From: CAVVSQ01 sp963848825
Lineage (GTDB): Bacteria; Planctomycetota; Planctomycetia; Gemmatales; Gemmataceae
DNA length: 64,000 nucleotides
Direction of reading: 5' to 3'
Assembly: GCA_963848825.1 (NCBI GenBank)
Contig: CAWKFA010000004.1
Location: 124,001-188,000 of the forward strand
Made by a program: the position numbers and the translations under genes. The notes under the pieces are model-generated. The model was not told the DNA's origin. It searched no databases and saw only the letters and a program-made list of their open reading frames with translations. Below are positions 42,147-52,383 of this stretch, piece by piece. How positions within the stretch are numbered: position 1 is the stretch's first letter; every line of letters begins with the position of its first letter.

Positions 42147-45100
42147 ATGCTCAACAGGCCAATCAACGAAAAAGAAGTCTTCAATGGTGCACGGCAAATC
42201 GCCGCATCGGAGGATGCATGGCCTATCTGCAAGAGGCGTGCGACCAGGATCCGGCGACCTTGAAGCGGATTCTGGAGTTGCTTCGTGTCTACGAACAGGA
42301 GTGGAGCTTCTTGGAAGCATCGCCGGTCGCCCGCGGTGCTGCCGTCGATGCGCCATGCACGGAAGCCCCTGGTTCCGTGATTGGCCCGTACAAGCTCTTG
42401 GAGCAAATCGGCGAAGGCGGCTTCGGCGTCGTCTTCATGGCCGAGCAGCAGCAGCCCGTTCGGCGAAAAGTTGCTCTCAAGGTCATCAAGCCCGGCATGG
42501 ACTCGCGCCAGGTAGTGGCCCGCTTCGAGGCCGAGCGCCAGGCCCTGGCCTTGATGGATCATCCCAACATCGCCCGTGTCTTTGACGGCGGGGAAACCGC
42601 CACAGGCCGGCCCTATTTCGTCATGGAACTGGTCCGCGGCATCCCCATCACCGAGTATTGCGATCAAAATCATCTACTCGTCCGTGAGCGGTTGGAGTTG
42701 TTTATCAGCGTCTGCCAGGCCGTGCAGCACGCGCACCAAAAGGGAATCATCCATCGCGACCTCAAGCCTACCAATGTCTTGGTCACCTTGCACGACGACA
42801 AAGCGGTGGTGAAGGTGATCGACTTCGGCATCGCCAAAGCCACGGGCCAGGTATTGACCGAAAAGACACTATTCACGAACTTCGCGCAGATGATCGGCAC
42901 GCCCCCCTATATGAGTCCCGAGCAGGCTCAGATGAGCGGCCTGGACATGGACACACGCAGCGACATCTTTTCACTGGGCGTGCTGCTGTACGAATTGTTG
43001 ACCGGCACGACGCCGTTCGACCAAGGAACGGCTCGCAGACAGCGGGTTACGACGAAATGCGGCGGATCATTCGCGAGGAAGAACCGCCCCGGCCCAGCAT
43101 GCGCATCAGCACGTTGGGCGCCACATTGACGGAGGTGTCGGCACAATCGCAAGGCGGATCCCAAGGGTCTCGGTCAACTGTTCCGAGGCGAGCTGGACTG
43201 GATCGTGATGAAGGCGCTCGAGAAGGACCGCAACCGCCGCTACGAGACCGCGAGCGCTTTCGCGGCCGACGTGCAGCGGTATTTGCAAGACGAGCAAGTG
43301 CAAGCGTGTCCGCCGTCGTTGGGCTACCGTCTGGGCAAGATCTTCCGCCGGCAGCGCAGCGCGGTGCTGGCAGCCTCGCTGGTTGTGCTGGCGCTGGTGG
43401 GCGGCATCATCGGGACGACCTGGGGCATGATCCGCGCGACAAACGCGGAAGCCGAGGCCGTGGACGAAGCGGGACAAAAGGAGCACGCCCTTAAGGGCAA
43501 AGAGACCGCTCTGGCGGCGGCCCGGCAGAGCGAGCGGAGTGCCAACGACCAGCTCTTTCTGGCACTGCTGAACCAGGCTCGCGCCGGCCGCTTCAGCCGG
43601 CAGATGGGCCAGCGGCTGGATAGCCTGGCCGCCCTGGAAAAAGCCGCCCGCATCCGCCCCGACGAGCGGCTGCGCGACGAAGCCATCGCCGCGCTGGCTC
43701 TGCCCGACATCCGCCGCGGGCCAAGCCTGCATGCCATGCGCGCCGGCACCAAGGGCCTGGCCTTCGATGGGCTCTACCAAACTTATGCAACGATCAACGA
43801 TCAAGGCATCATCAGCATCCGCGGCATCCCGAACGATGAGGAGCTCCGCTCCATCAAAACGAACAAGAAGACCGTGTCGAGCGATCTTCGGTTGAGTCCG
43901 AATGGGAAGTTTCTGGCTGTGCTCGACGAACACCACGCGCGTGCAAATCTGGCGCGTTGCCGATGGGACGCCGCTTCTCCGAGAAGAACCGAGGCCGTGC
44001 TTGGACGCCGTGTTTAGTCCGGACAGCCGGCAATTGGCGTTCGGCCAGGGCGATCGGATCCTCACCATCGACCTCGCCAGCGGAAAGGAAACCAACCGCT
44101 GGCGCTTGCCCTCCAAGGCCTACACGCTGGCCTTTCACCCACGTGACCGCAGGCTGGCCGTGGGCTACTCAGAGAGCAGAGTCGCTTCCGTTTATGACTC
44201 CGCCCAGGGCAGCCACGTCGCCGACCTGCCGGTAGGCTTGATGAACGATCAGGTCGTCGCCTGGCATCCTGACGGAGCCCGTTTGGCCGTGGCGGGAACC
44301 GACCCGCGCATACAAATCTGGGACGTGGCGGCGAAGCGTAGGCTGGCGATGCTTGAAGGGCACGTGGAGCCTGTCAGGGGCCTGAGCTTCCATCCCGATG
44401 GCGGATCTGCTGGCGTCGGGCTCGTGGGACGGTGTTTTGCGCCTCTGGGATTCCGCGACGGGACGGCAACTCATGCAATTGCCGCTCGCAGGGATACCCG
44501 CAATTCAGCAACGACGGCCGTTGGCTGGGATCCGCGTGGCAAGGCGGCGAGCAGTGGCAATTGCTGGAGGTCACGCCCAGCCGCGAATACCGAACCATCG
44601 TCAGCAGCTTGGGCGCCGGTCGAGGGCATTATCACGACGGCGACATCAGTCCCGACGGCCGCCTGCTGGCGCTGGGCATGGGCGGCGAGGGCGACCGACT
44701 GTGGGATCTGTCCAGCGGGCGGGAACTCGCCTTGCTTCCTTCGGGAAGCCACGGTGTCCTCTTTCAGTCCGACGGTCGCGAATTATTTAGCTGTGACCCT
44801 ACCGGACTGCAGCGCTGGCCGATTCAGGAGGGTGAGGCCGACAACGAGCTTCGCTTGGGGCCGCCTCAGAAGATCGCGCTTCCCGTCGTTCCGCATCGGG
44901 CCGCACGCAGTCCGGACGGCCGGACGCTGGCGCTGAATCAGCGAGGCGGCAGGTGCCGGGCTGCTCATGGACGTCGCCACTCCTCAAGGGGCGGTGGCCG
45001 GCTGCTATCGCACCCGGAATCCTGCTTCGTCGCCCTCAGTCGGGATGGCCGGTGGTTCGCGAGCAGCGGCTGGCATTCGGACCGCGTCCGGCTCTGGAAT

Positions 45101-46113
45101 GCCAAAACCGGAACCATGGTCCACGAATGGGTTCTGGGATCGATGACGATGGTCTCCTTCACTCCGGACAGCCGCACTTTGGTGATCTCGCGGAGCGATG
45201 CGTTCACTTTCTGGGACGTGGACGCGCTTGCAGTCGATCCGCCGACTGGACCGAGACGTCGCGCCCTACCCCGGCTACGTGGCGTTTTCCCCGGACGGCA
45301 AGCTGATGGCCCTTGAAATGACGCCGGCCGTCATTCATCTCAAAGAGGTCGCAACCGGACGAACGGTCGCCAAGCTCGAAGACCCGCACGGCGACCGGGC
45401 CGGCTGGATGGGCTTCACTCCCGACGGCACGCGCTTGGTTGTAGCGGCTCCTTATGCCAAGGCGATCCACGTGTGGGACCTGCGTGCCATCCGCCAGCGG
45501 CTCAAGGTGATGGGCCTGGACTGGGACTGGCCCGAATTCCCTCCGGTCGATCGCCAAGCGCAACCGGCCGAGCTTGCCAAGATTAAAGTTCTACTCGGCG
45601 ATCTCGTCACGCCCGTCCCGACTGCGCGAGCAAAAAGCCCGCCAGGCCATTGAGCACTACGGCCGTAATGTCCAAGCGGATCCAAACAACGTGGAAGCCC
45701 TCAACAGCCTGGCCTGGATGTATCTGACAGCTCCCGTGCCGCTCCGCGACGTGAAGGCCGCTCTGCCCCTTGCTGAGAAGGCCGTGCTCCTGGCCGCGGC
45801 GAATACGAACCATCGTAATACGCTTGGCGTGGCCTATTACCGTGTCGGCCGCTACCGCGAGGCGGTGGATACCCTCCGTCCCAACCTCGACCAACAAGAC
45901 ACCAAATACCTGGCGTTTGATCTCTATTTCCTGGCCATGAGCCATCACCGCCTCGGGGAAAGCGAGCAGGCCCGGGACTACCTGGCGTGGGCCGTTCGCT
46001 GGACCAAAGCCCAACGAGACCTGCCCGCCGCGTTTGTCGAAGAACTGAGCGAGTTTCGCGCTGAAGCGGAAGAATTGCTGGGAACCAAAAACGAGCCGCG
46101 CCCGGAAAAGTGA
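42147..46113 (+). pseudogene. Ser/Thr protein kinase with TM, WD40 and TPR regions, frameshifted
   Basis: About 1,320 codons. Start ATG 42147 (MLNRPINEKEVFNGARQIAA); a shift near 42213 leads to MAYLQEACDQDP. Kinase domain: GEGGFGVVF, VALKVIK, IIHRDLKPTNVLV, IDFGIAKATG, GTPPYMSPEQAQ, complete and probably active. Shifts at about 43025 and 43140 precede ELDWIVMKALEKDRNRRYET. TM at about 43365-43430 (AVLAASLVVLALVGGIIGTT). From 43700 to 45550 a WD40 propeller in at least five pieces, for example LLASGSWDGVLRLWD and YVAFSPDGKLMALE. From 45630 to 46113 TPR-like repeats (VEALNSLAWMYLTA, NTLGVAYYRVGRYREAVDTL). At least seven indels. Pairs with the ECF factor upstream. Confidence 0.87.
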
Positions 46114-46130
46114 TTGGGCCGCGGCCCAAT
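46113..46130. promoter_or_regulatory. Perfect 18-bp palindrome after the kinase gene
   Basis: ATTGGGCCGCGGCCCAAT begins on the last base of the kinase stop codon. No T run follows, so it could be a Rho-assisted terminator or a protein-binding site. Confidence 0.5.
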
Positions 46131-46136
46131 TAGGGC

Positions 46137-46170
46137 GGATGATTCATCAGTATGGATGATTCATCAGTAT
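46137..46170. promoter_or_regulatory. Tandem 17-bp duplication with near-palindromic core
   Basis: GGATGATTCATCAGTAT occurs twice without a gap (46137-46153, 46154-46170). Each copy contains GATGATTCATC, a palindrome except for its centre base. It lies 132 bases before the start codon of the giant surface-protein gene, so it is a candidate operator or activator site for that gene. Confidence 0.45.
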
Positions 46171-46301
46171 GCAAGAAAGCGGCCGGTGAGGCCTTACCGC
46201 CAAGCAAGTTCCTCACCAGCCCAGCCTCGGCCCGCGCTCGGTTTGCGCGCCGAGAGTCAGCAGTTCCATTATATGGCGGCTGGTGCCGCGAAGGAGATCC
46301 C

Positions 46302-47888
46302 ATGAAGTTGCCGACTATGGCTGCGAAATTCGATCGGACGTCGCGACAAGTCGCGCAAAGCGAAAGCCGGCCTCGATCCTGAAAAGTCGCTGGCCGCGTT
46401 TGATGCCTGGAGATTCTGGAGGATCGCGTGCTGCTCGCGAACATCTTCTGGAACGTGGACGCCAACGGTTCCTGGGAGGTGGCCGGCAACTGGAGCACCG
46501 GCACCGTGCCCGGCGCCGCGGATGATGTTTTTCTCGACCGGCCCGCCGGGAATTTCACGATCACCCACGGCGCCGCGGACTTCGCGGTCAACAGCATTCA
46601 TGCCAGCAAGGATGCCCTGGTCGTCGCGGGGGGCGCCCTCACGATTGCCGCCACATCGGAGCTGGGCGATTTCAGCTGCACATCACTCGTCTTGAACGGC
46701 AGCTTGACGACCTCGGGCACGGTCAACAATCACGGAACCATCGTCCAGCAGGTTTTCGGCAGCCTAACGATCGGCGGCAAATTTACGAATTCTCAGGGAG
46801 CTCTGTACGATATCCAAAATGACAGCGGGATTGACGTTCTTAACCAAGGCAGTTTCGTCAATCTCGGCACGCTTCGCAAGTCCGGCGGTGCCGGCACTTC
46901 GACGATCAGTGCCCCGGTAAATAATTCCGGCGGCACCCTCGAAGCCCAGACCGGCGTCCTATCGTTGACGGGCGGCGGCACCTTCACGGGTGGCGTCTTC
47001 GGCGCCACGGCAGGGGCCTTTCTCGATCTGGATACCAGTCACATCGCATTCTCCGGCAGCTTCACGGGGTTCGGAGCGGGACTGGTTCGCCTCCGGAACG
47101 GGCTGACGCTGGGACCTCTCGGGGCCACGTTCAATTTCAACGGTCAATGGGTGAACGGGACCTGGATCCTGGGAGACACCGGGCTGACCAACAGCGGGAC
47201 GCTGGCCACCGCCGGCCCCGATAACAAGGCGTTCAGCGGCCTATTCACCAACTCCGGCACCTTCATTCATCGCGCCACCGGCGACCTGCAGGTCGGTTAC
47301 CTGGACTTCTTCAGCGATCATCCAGGCACGCTGAACAACACGACCAGCGGGGTCATCGACTTCCAGGCAGACTCCAATCTCAGCAACGGCACGAACGCTC
47401 CGCTCGATTACGTCAATAACGCCGGCATCATTCGCAAGTCGGCCGGCACCGGAAGCTCGACTATCTTTCCCGCCATCAACTTCACGAGCACAGCAGGAAT
47501 CTTCGACATCCGCTCGGGCACTTTCAGCTTGCTTGGTGGCGGTGTCTTCACCGGGGGCGGCATCTTCAACGCCTCCGCCGGCGCAACGCTGGTATTCGCC
47601 GGCAGCCCATTCCAACCCACCACGATGAGCGGCGCTTTCACCGGCTCTGGCGCGGGCGCTGTCCAGTTCAGCGGCACGTCACTCATCGTCGGCGCCGCGG
47701 GCGCCACGTTCAACTTTTCGCCGGGCCTGTTCCAGTGGCTTGCAATTGGGCAGAGCACCATTTCGGGGGCGGACTTGACGAACCTGGGCAGCATCACACT
47801 GGCCGGCGCGGGCATCGAACGAGATCGCGAACGCTTTCAACAACGCTGGCACGATGCTTCATGCCGGCAGCGGCAATCTGGGTGTTAG
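46302..47888 (+). CDS. Giant surface protein, fragment 1: leader and first adhesin repeats
   Basis: Translation most likely starts at ATG 46302, with AAGGAGA five bases upstream. The first codons (MKLPTMAAKF) run out of frame after about 46330; two small shifts (near 46335 and 46405) lead into CLEILEDRVLLAN, the leader motif found near the N-terminus of many planctomycetal secreted proteins. The main open frame is 46428-47888. It contains beta-rich repeats of about 185 residues, marked by GTLRKSGGAGTS (about 46871) and IIRKSAGTGSS (about 47430), with GATFNFN/GATFNFS blocks and NNSGG/TNSGT motifs as in autotransporter-like passenger domains. The frame is lost at about 47815 and continues in the next fragment. 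Confidence 0.78.
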
Positions 47889-50800
47889 CCCCGGCGGCAC
47901 TCTGACGAATCTGGTCGGCGCCGTCTATGATTTTCAAGCCGACCAAAGCGTTTTTGACGGGGGCACCTTCATCAACCGCGGCACCCTCCGCAAGTCGGGC
48001 GGCACGGGCACTTCTTCAATGAGCCCAAGCGTGTTTCAGAACGAAGGGGGGGTGATCGATGTCCAGCACGGCATCCTTGCCTTGAACCCCTTGAACGGGG
48101 GCAGCTCCACCGGCGGCATCTTCACCGTGGCCATGGACGCCGTGCTTGACCTGAGCTCGCAAAGGGCGCTGACCTTCACTGGCGCCTACACCGGATCGGG
48201 TGCCGGGGCCGTGCGGCTGAGGCTTCTCGGCTTTTCCGATCAGGGCTGCGGCCTGAACGTCGCCGGGGCCACGTTCAACTTTCCCGCCGGATTGTTCCAG
48301 TGGCTCGGCGGCACCCTTGATGGCGGGGCGGCCGGCTTCAATAACACCGGCTTCATCACGCTGGCCGGCGCCGACTTCAAAGGCCTCGGTGGCGTGCTCA
48401 ACAACGCCGGGACCATCGTGCATGCCGGCACAGGTAACCTGACTTTGGTTACCGCGAACGGCGTTCTCAACAACTTGCCCGGCGGCCTCTACGACCTCCA
48501 AGGGGACGTGAACTTTTCCGGAAACGCCTTTATCAGCACCTTCAACAATGCCGGCACCCTGCGCAAGAGTGCTGGCGCGGGCATTTCGACGAACAACGGC
48601 GTCGATTTCCAGAACATCGGCGGGACGATCGACGTGCGGACGGGCGAGTTCCAGCTAAAAGCGTCCGTTAACCCTGCTTCGGCAAGTACCGGCGGCACAT
48701 TCCTCGTCGCCAAGAACGCGCTGCTCGGTCTGAATGGGGCGAATGCGTTTGAGCATATGGTACTGCGTGGCACCTACAGCGGCTCGGGTGAGGGCTTCGT
48801 GCAATTCGATACCGGGGTCATGCAGGTCGGCGCGGGCGGGGCTACCTTCAACTTCCCGCCCGGAATGTTCCAGTGGACCGGCGGAACGATCGACGCCCGC
48901 ACGGCCCCGCTGACCAATCGCGGCAGCATCACGCTGCCCGATTTCGCTCTGCAACCGCATCTGGCGGGAGCCTTGAACAACGCCGGGCAAATCATCATGC
49001 AGGGCACGGCAACCTTGACCGTCGGAAGAGTAGGAGGAGGCAAGGGCATAATCACCAATTTGGCGGACGGCCTGTTTGAGTTCCAGGGTGATGAAGGTCT
49101 GGTGGCCTCACAGGCGATCAACAGAGGAGATGATGAATCGCTCTTCATCAATCAAGGTTTGCTTCGCAAGGCCAGCGGGCTTGGCACGGCCACGATCAAT
49201 GTGCCCGTATTTAGCAATACTGGCACGCTGGCCGCCCTTGCCGGCACCGTACGGTTCGAGAGGCCGACCAACATCGACGGGCCAACGATCCTGGAGGCTT
49301 TGGGCGATACGCTGACGGCCGGCACCTGGCAGGTTTCCGCGGGAAGCCGCATCGATCTCGCCACCGCGGGCACCCTCACAAAGAACAACGCTCACGTCAT
49401 CCTCGACGGCGCCGGATCAAGTATCCCTCAGCTCGACACGCTGGCTAGCAACTCCGGCAGCTTTAGCCTGCTCAATGGCCGCAATCTCACGACTGCAGGC
49501 CCGCTGACGAATTCCGGCAGCCTCACCCTCGGCGCCGGCAGCACGCTGAGTGTCACAGGGACCTATACGCAGACGGCGGGCGCGACGCTGTCGGTGCAGC
49601 TCGGCGGCGACCCGGCTTCCGGCAAGTTTGGACAACTCGTCAGCAGCGAAGCCGCCACCCTGGACGGCACGTTCGACGTCGCGCTAACCGACGGCTTTGG
49701 TCCCGCCATCGGTCAAAGCTTTGAGGTCATGAGCTTCCCAAGTCACACAGGCGGCTTCAGCGCCTTCACCGGGCTGCGCTTCGGGCGTTTTCCGCTGTTC
49801 GACGCAAACCTGACCGACACCAGCTTGCTCCTGAGCGCGCTGACCAGCACGGCGGACCTGGCCTTCGACTCGTTCGACGCCGCCTCGTTTCCGACCACTG
49901 CTGTATCTGGTCAGAACCTGACGCTGACTTACCACGTCAAGAACCTGAGCGATCTGCCCGCGGACGGAGACTGGATCGATTCCGTGTATCTGTCGGCGGA
50001 CGGTGTGCTCGACCCGGCCGACACGCTGCTGGCGCGCGTCCAACACTCCGGGGGCGTGGCCGGCATGGGGAGCTACAGCGCGACGGTGACCGCTGCGGTG
50101 CCGCCGCTGGCGAATGGTTCTTACCGCGTCATCGTGCTGGTCGACAGCCGCGGCCTGGCGACGGACGCCGACCGCGGCAACAACACGGGCGTCTCCAGCC
50201 AAGGCATTGCCGTCACGGTGCCGTTGCTTGTGCTCGGCACGCCGGTGACCGGGTCGATCGCACCGGCCCAGGACCTCTACTACCGCGTGCTCGTGCCCCC
50301 CGGACAGGATGTCACCGTCAGCGCCGACTTTGCCGCGCTGCCCGGCGCCGAACTCGCCGTCCGCTACGGCGCCCTGCCTGACCGGACGACCTTCGACGAC
50401 GCTTCGCAGCCCGGCCAGTTGAACCCGCGGCTGCTCCTGGCCAACGCCCAGGGAGGGACGTATTACCTGCATCTCCGCGGGCAAGAGGATGCTGTTGGCC
50501 CGGTTGCATTCACGCTGAAGGCCGAGGCCTCTGGGTTTGAGATCACACGTGTCTCGCCCTTGCGCGGGAGCAACCTCGGGCAACCCGCGGTCCTCGACTT
50601 GCAAGGCTCCCAGTTCACGGCACAAACCCAGATTCATCTGCACATGGTCGGCGGCCAATCGCGCGCCGCGCAGTCCGTTCTGTTCCTCAACGCCAATCAC
50701 ATCGTGGCCCTGGTTGATCTAGCCAACCTGCCGACCGGCAGTTATCAGGTCGTGGCCGACGAACCGGGCAAGACGGCGCTCGCATTCGACACGTTCACAG

Positions 50801-51126
50801 TCACGTCGAATCCGCCCGGAGATACGGGTGCCTTCATTTGGCTCAAGACTCTGTCGATTGTCCAACTGCCTGGTAGCATTTCGGGGGGAGGGCGCAGACG
50901 CGCTCCTTTGCAAATCAGATGGTGGCCTTCGGAGAGTATAACCGCAGCGACAGCCCGTTGCCCGCGCCGCTTTATGTCATCACAGCAGACAACGTACAGC
51001 CCGACCAGAAAACAGAGAGTTCCCTCGGCTCGGATACCGTTCCCCCGCGCTTCTTGGCAGGCGACTACTACAAACGTGACGTGCAAATTGTGTCCTACAA
51101 GCCCGCCGTCGGCGGCGATAACGTGA
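47854..51126 (+). CDS. Giant surface protein, fragment 2: adhesin repeats and CARDB-like domain
   Basis: Genuine coding runs from about 47820 to 50890. Repeat markers continue at about 47983 (TLRKSGGTGTS), 48557 (TLRKSAGAGIS) and 49159 (LLRKASGLGTA), 184-201 codons apart, each with GATFNFPAGLFQWLGGT-type and NNAGTIVHAGTGNLT-type blocks. From 49600 the chain leaves the repeats: GTFDVALTDGFGPAIGQSFE, typical of the end of such passenger domains, then a CARDB-like domain (about 49880-50220: LTYHVKNLSDLPADGDWIDS, SRGLATDADRGNNTG), a pre-peptidase-like beta domain (about 50230-50530, YYRVLVPPGQDVTVSAD) and an IPT/TIG-like domain (about 50540-50810). After 50890 the frame is spurious; the true continuation is fragment 3. 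Confidence 0.82.
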   Translation: MLHAGSGNLGVSPGGTLTNLVGAVYDFQADQSVFDGGTFINRGTLRKSGGTGTSSMSPSVFQNEGGVIDVQHGILALNPLNGGSSTGGIFTVAMDAVLDLSSQRALTFTGAYTGSGAGAVRLRLLGFSDQGCGLNVAGATFNFPAGLFQWLGGTLDGGAAGFNNTGFITLAGADFKGLGGVLNNAGTIVHAGTGNLTLVTANGVLNNLPGGLYDLQGDVNFSGNAFISTFNNAGTLRKSAGAGISTNNGVDFQNIGGTIDVRTGEFQLKASVNPASASTGGTFLVAKNALLGLNGANAFEHMVLRGTYSGSGEGFVQFDTGVMQVGAGGATFNFPPGMFQWTGGTIDARTAPLTNRGSITLPDFALQPHLAGALNNAGQIIMQGTATLTVGRVGGGKGIITNLADGLFEFQGDEGLVASQAINRGDDESLFINQGLLRKASGLGTATINVPVFSNTGTLAALAGTVRFERPTNIDGPTILEALGDTLTAGTWQVSAGSRIDLATAGTLTKNNAHVILDGAGSSIPQLDTLASNSGSFSLLNGRNLTTAGPLTNSGSLTLGAGSTLSVTGTYTQTAGATLSVQLGGDPASGKFGQLVSSEAATLDGTFDVALTDGFGPAIGQSFEVMSFPSHTGGFSAFTGLRFGRFPLFDANLTDTSLLLSALTSTADLAFDSFDAASFPTTAVSGQNLTLTYHVKNLSDLPADGDWIDSVYLSADGVLDPADTLLARVQHSGGVAGMGSYSATVTAAVPPLANGSYRVIVLVDSRGLATDADRGNNTGVSSQGIAVTVPLLVLGTPVTGSIAPAQDLYYRVLVPPGQDVTVSADFAALPGAELAVRYGALPDRTTFDDASQPGQLNPRLLLANAQGGTYYLHLRGQEDAVGPVAFTLKAEASGFEITRVSPLRGSNLGQPAVLDLQGSQFTAQTQIHLHMVGGQSRAAQSVLFLNANHIVALVDLANLPTGSYQVVADEPGKTALAFDTFTVTSNPPGDTGAFIWLKTLSIVQLPGSISGGGRRRAPLQIRWWPSESITAATARCPRRFMSSQQTTYSPTRKQRVPSARIPFPRASWQATTTNVTCKLCPTSPPSAAIT

Positions 51127-51731
51127 CGACCACATACGAGTTATTCGTCGTCCAGCCCACCCAAGCAACGATCGACTGGGAAACCCAAAAAGCCAGCCTG
51201 CGGCCCAGCATGATTCCGCTCGACGCCTGGGATGCTGTCTGGCAAAATCTTCGGCCCCGGCTCGGCGACACGCTGGCCGACTTTTGGAACGTTCTCACGG
51301 CGGACTCGGAAAAACTCGCCTCGTCCGGAGAAAGCCTGAACGCGATCGACGACCTGTTGAATTTCGAGATACAGAAGGCTAACAACCTGCCGGCCTTGCC
51401 GGTCGCTGCGACGGTCGTGGACGTTTCGCTCCCCGCGCCAGGCCTGCCGCTGGTCTTTTCGCGCAGCATGGGAGACACGATTGCCGGACGTTACCAGCTG
51501 GGCCGGCTGGGACGCGGCTGGACGGATAACTACAACATCTCGATTCGCGAGGACAGCACCACCCACCTGGTAACCCTTTCCACGTCCGGCGGCGCACGCT
51601 ATTTCAAAGGCCAGGACGATGGCTCGTACACAAACGCTCTGGGAGAATTCGCCACTCTGACGAAAAAGAACGGCGTCTTCCAACTGCGCGAAACGACCGG
51701 CGCAGCTGACGGTGTTTCGTGCCGACGGTAG
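50919..51731 (+). CDS. Giant surface protein, fragment 3: pre-RHS region
   Basis: 270 codons: YNRSDSPLPAPLYVITADNV, YELFVVQPTQATIDWETQKA, then VSLPAPGLPLVFSRSMGDTI, GRYQLGRLGRGWTDNYNISI, the type of segment (DUF6531-like) that precedes RHS/YD repeats and marks the start of the sugar-binding RHS shell. The ATG at 50919 is only the first Met in this frame; the real chain enters from fragment 2 at about 50890. The final residues (ADGVSCRR) are out of register; the next frame takes over at about 51710 (VFRADGSLDYLEDSDGNRIT). Confidence 0.75.
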   Translation: MVAFGEYNRSDSPLPAPLYVITADNVQPDQKTESSLGSDTVPPRFLAGDYYKRDVQIVSYKPAVGGDNVTTTYELFVVQPTQATIDWETQKASLRPSMIPLDAWDAVWQNLRPRLGDTLADFWNVLTADSEKLASSGESLNAIDDLLNFEIQKANNLPALPVAATVVDVSLPAPGLPLVFSRSMGDTIAGRYQLGRLGRGWTDNYNISIREDSTTHLVTLSTSGGARYFKGQDDGSYTNALGEFATLTKKNGVFQLRETTGAADGVSCRR

Positions 51732-52383
51732 CCTGGACTATCTCGAGGACTCCGACGGTAATCGCATCACTGCCGGCTATACTGGCGCCTTGTTGACCAG
51801 CCTGACCAGCTCCAACGGCGCGGCGCTGACCCTGAGCTACGCAGGAGAACGACTGCACCAGGTCACTGATCCCGCCGGCGGCTTGGCGACTTACGAATAT
51901 GATCCCTCAGGCGAGCATCTGATCCGGGTCATCACCACGGCCGGCACGACCGAGTATGTCTACACACCGGACGCCAACGGCCCCCGCGCCCACGCCCTAG
52001 CGTCAATCACCTTCATCGACGGCGCGCACCTGTTCTTTGACTATGACAGCCAGGGCCGCTTGGTACGCCAGCAAGGCGACGGCGGCGCCGGCGTCCTCCG
52101 CTACGCCTACGACATTGCCAGCTTCACCGTGACTGACGCACAGAGTCAGATCACGACAATTCTCTACGACAGTAGCTTCCATTTTCGCCGCGTGGTTGAT
52201 GCACTCGGACGTGCCACCAAGATCGACTACGATTCCTCCAATCTGCCCGTGATTGTAGGTGCAAGCAGCGGAGGTCGAATCCACCTTCAGTTACGATGTG
52301 CTCGGAAACCTCACGTCCGTACAAGATCCTCTCGGAGAAGCTCAGAACTTCACGTTCGAGCCTGGCCAAAACCGACTCACTAG
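51712..52383 (+). CDS. Giant surface protein, fragment 4: first YD repeats
   Basis: From 51712 to about 52255 the frame encodes RHS/YD repeats: GNRITAGYTGALLTSLTSSN, GLATYEYDPSGEHLIRVITT, LFFDYDSQGRLVRQQGDGGA, ATKIDYDSSNLPVIVGA. After 52260 the frame is out of register and the next fragment carries on (ESTFSYDVLGNLTSVQDPLG). One missing or extra base in GTAGGTGCAAGCAGCGG at about 52258 explains the break. Confidence 0.75.
   Translation: MFRADGSLDYLEDSDGNRITAGYTGALLTSLTSSNGAALTLSYAGERLHQVTDPAGGLATYEYDPSGEHLIRVITTAGTTEYVYTPDANGPRAHALASITFIDGAHLFFDYDSQGRLVRQQGDGGAGVLRYAYDIASFTVTDAQSQITTILYDSSFHFRRVVDALGRATKIDYDSSNLPVIVGASSGGRIHLQLRCARKPHVRTRSSRRSSELHVRAWPKPTH

Noticed and set aside
49684..50700. 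338-codon minus-strand frame under the giant gene
   Set aside because: Antisense of the CARDB and beta domains; rich in Arg, Gly, Gln and Val as expected for a shadow.
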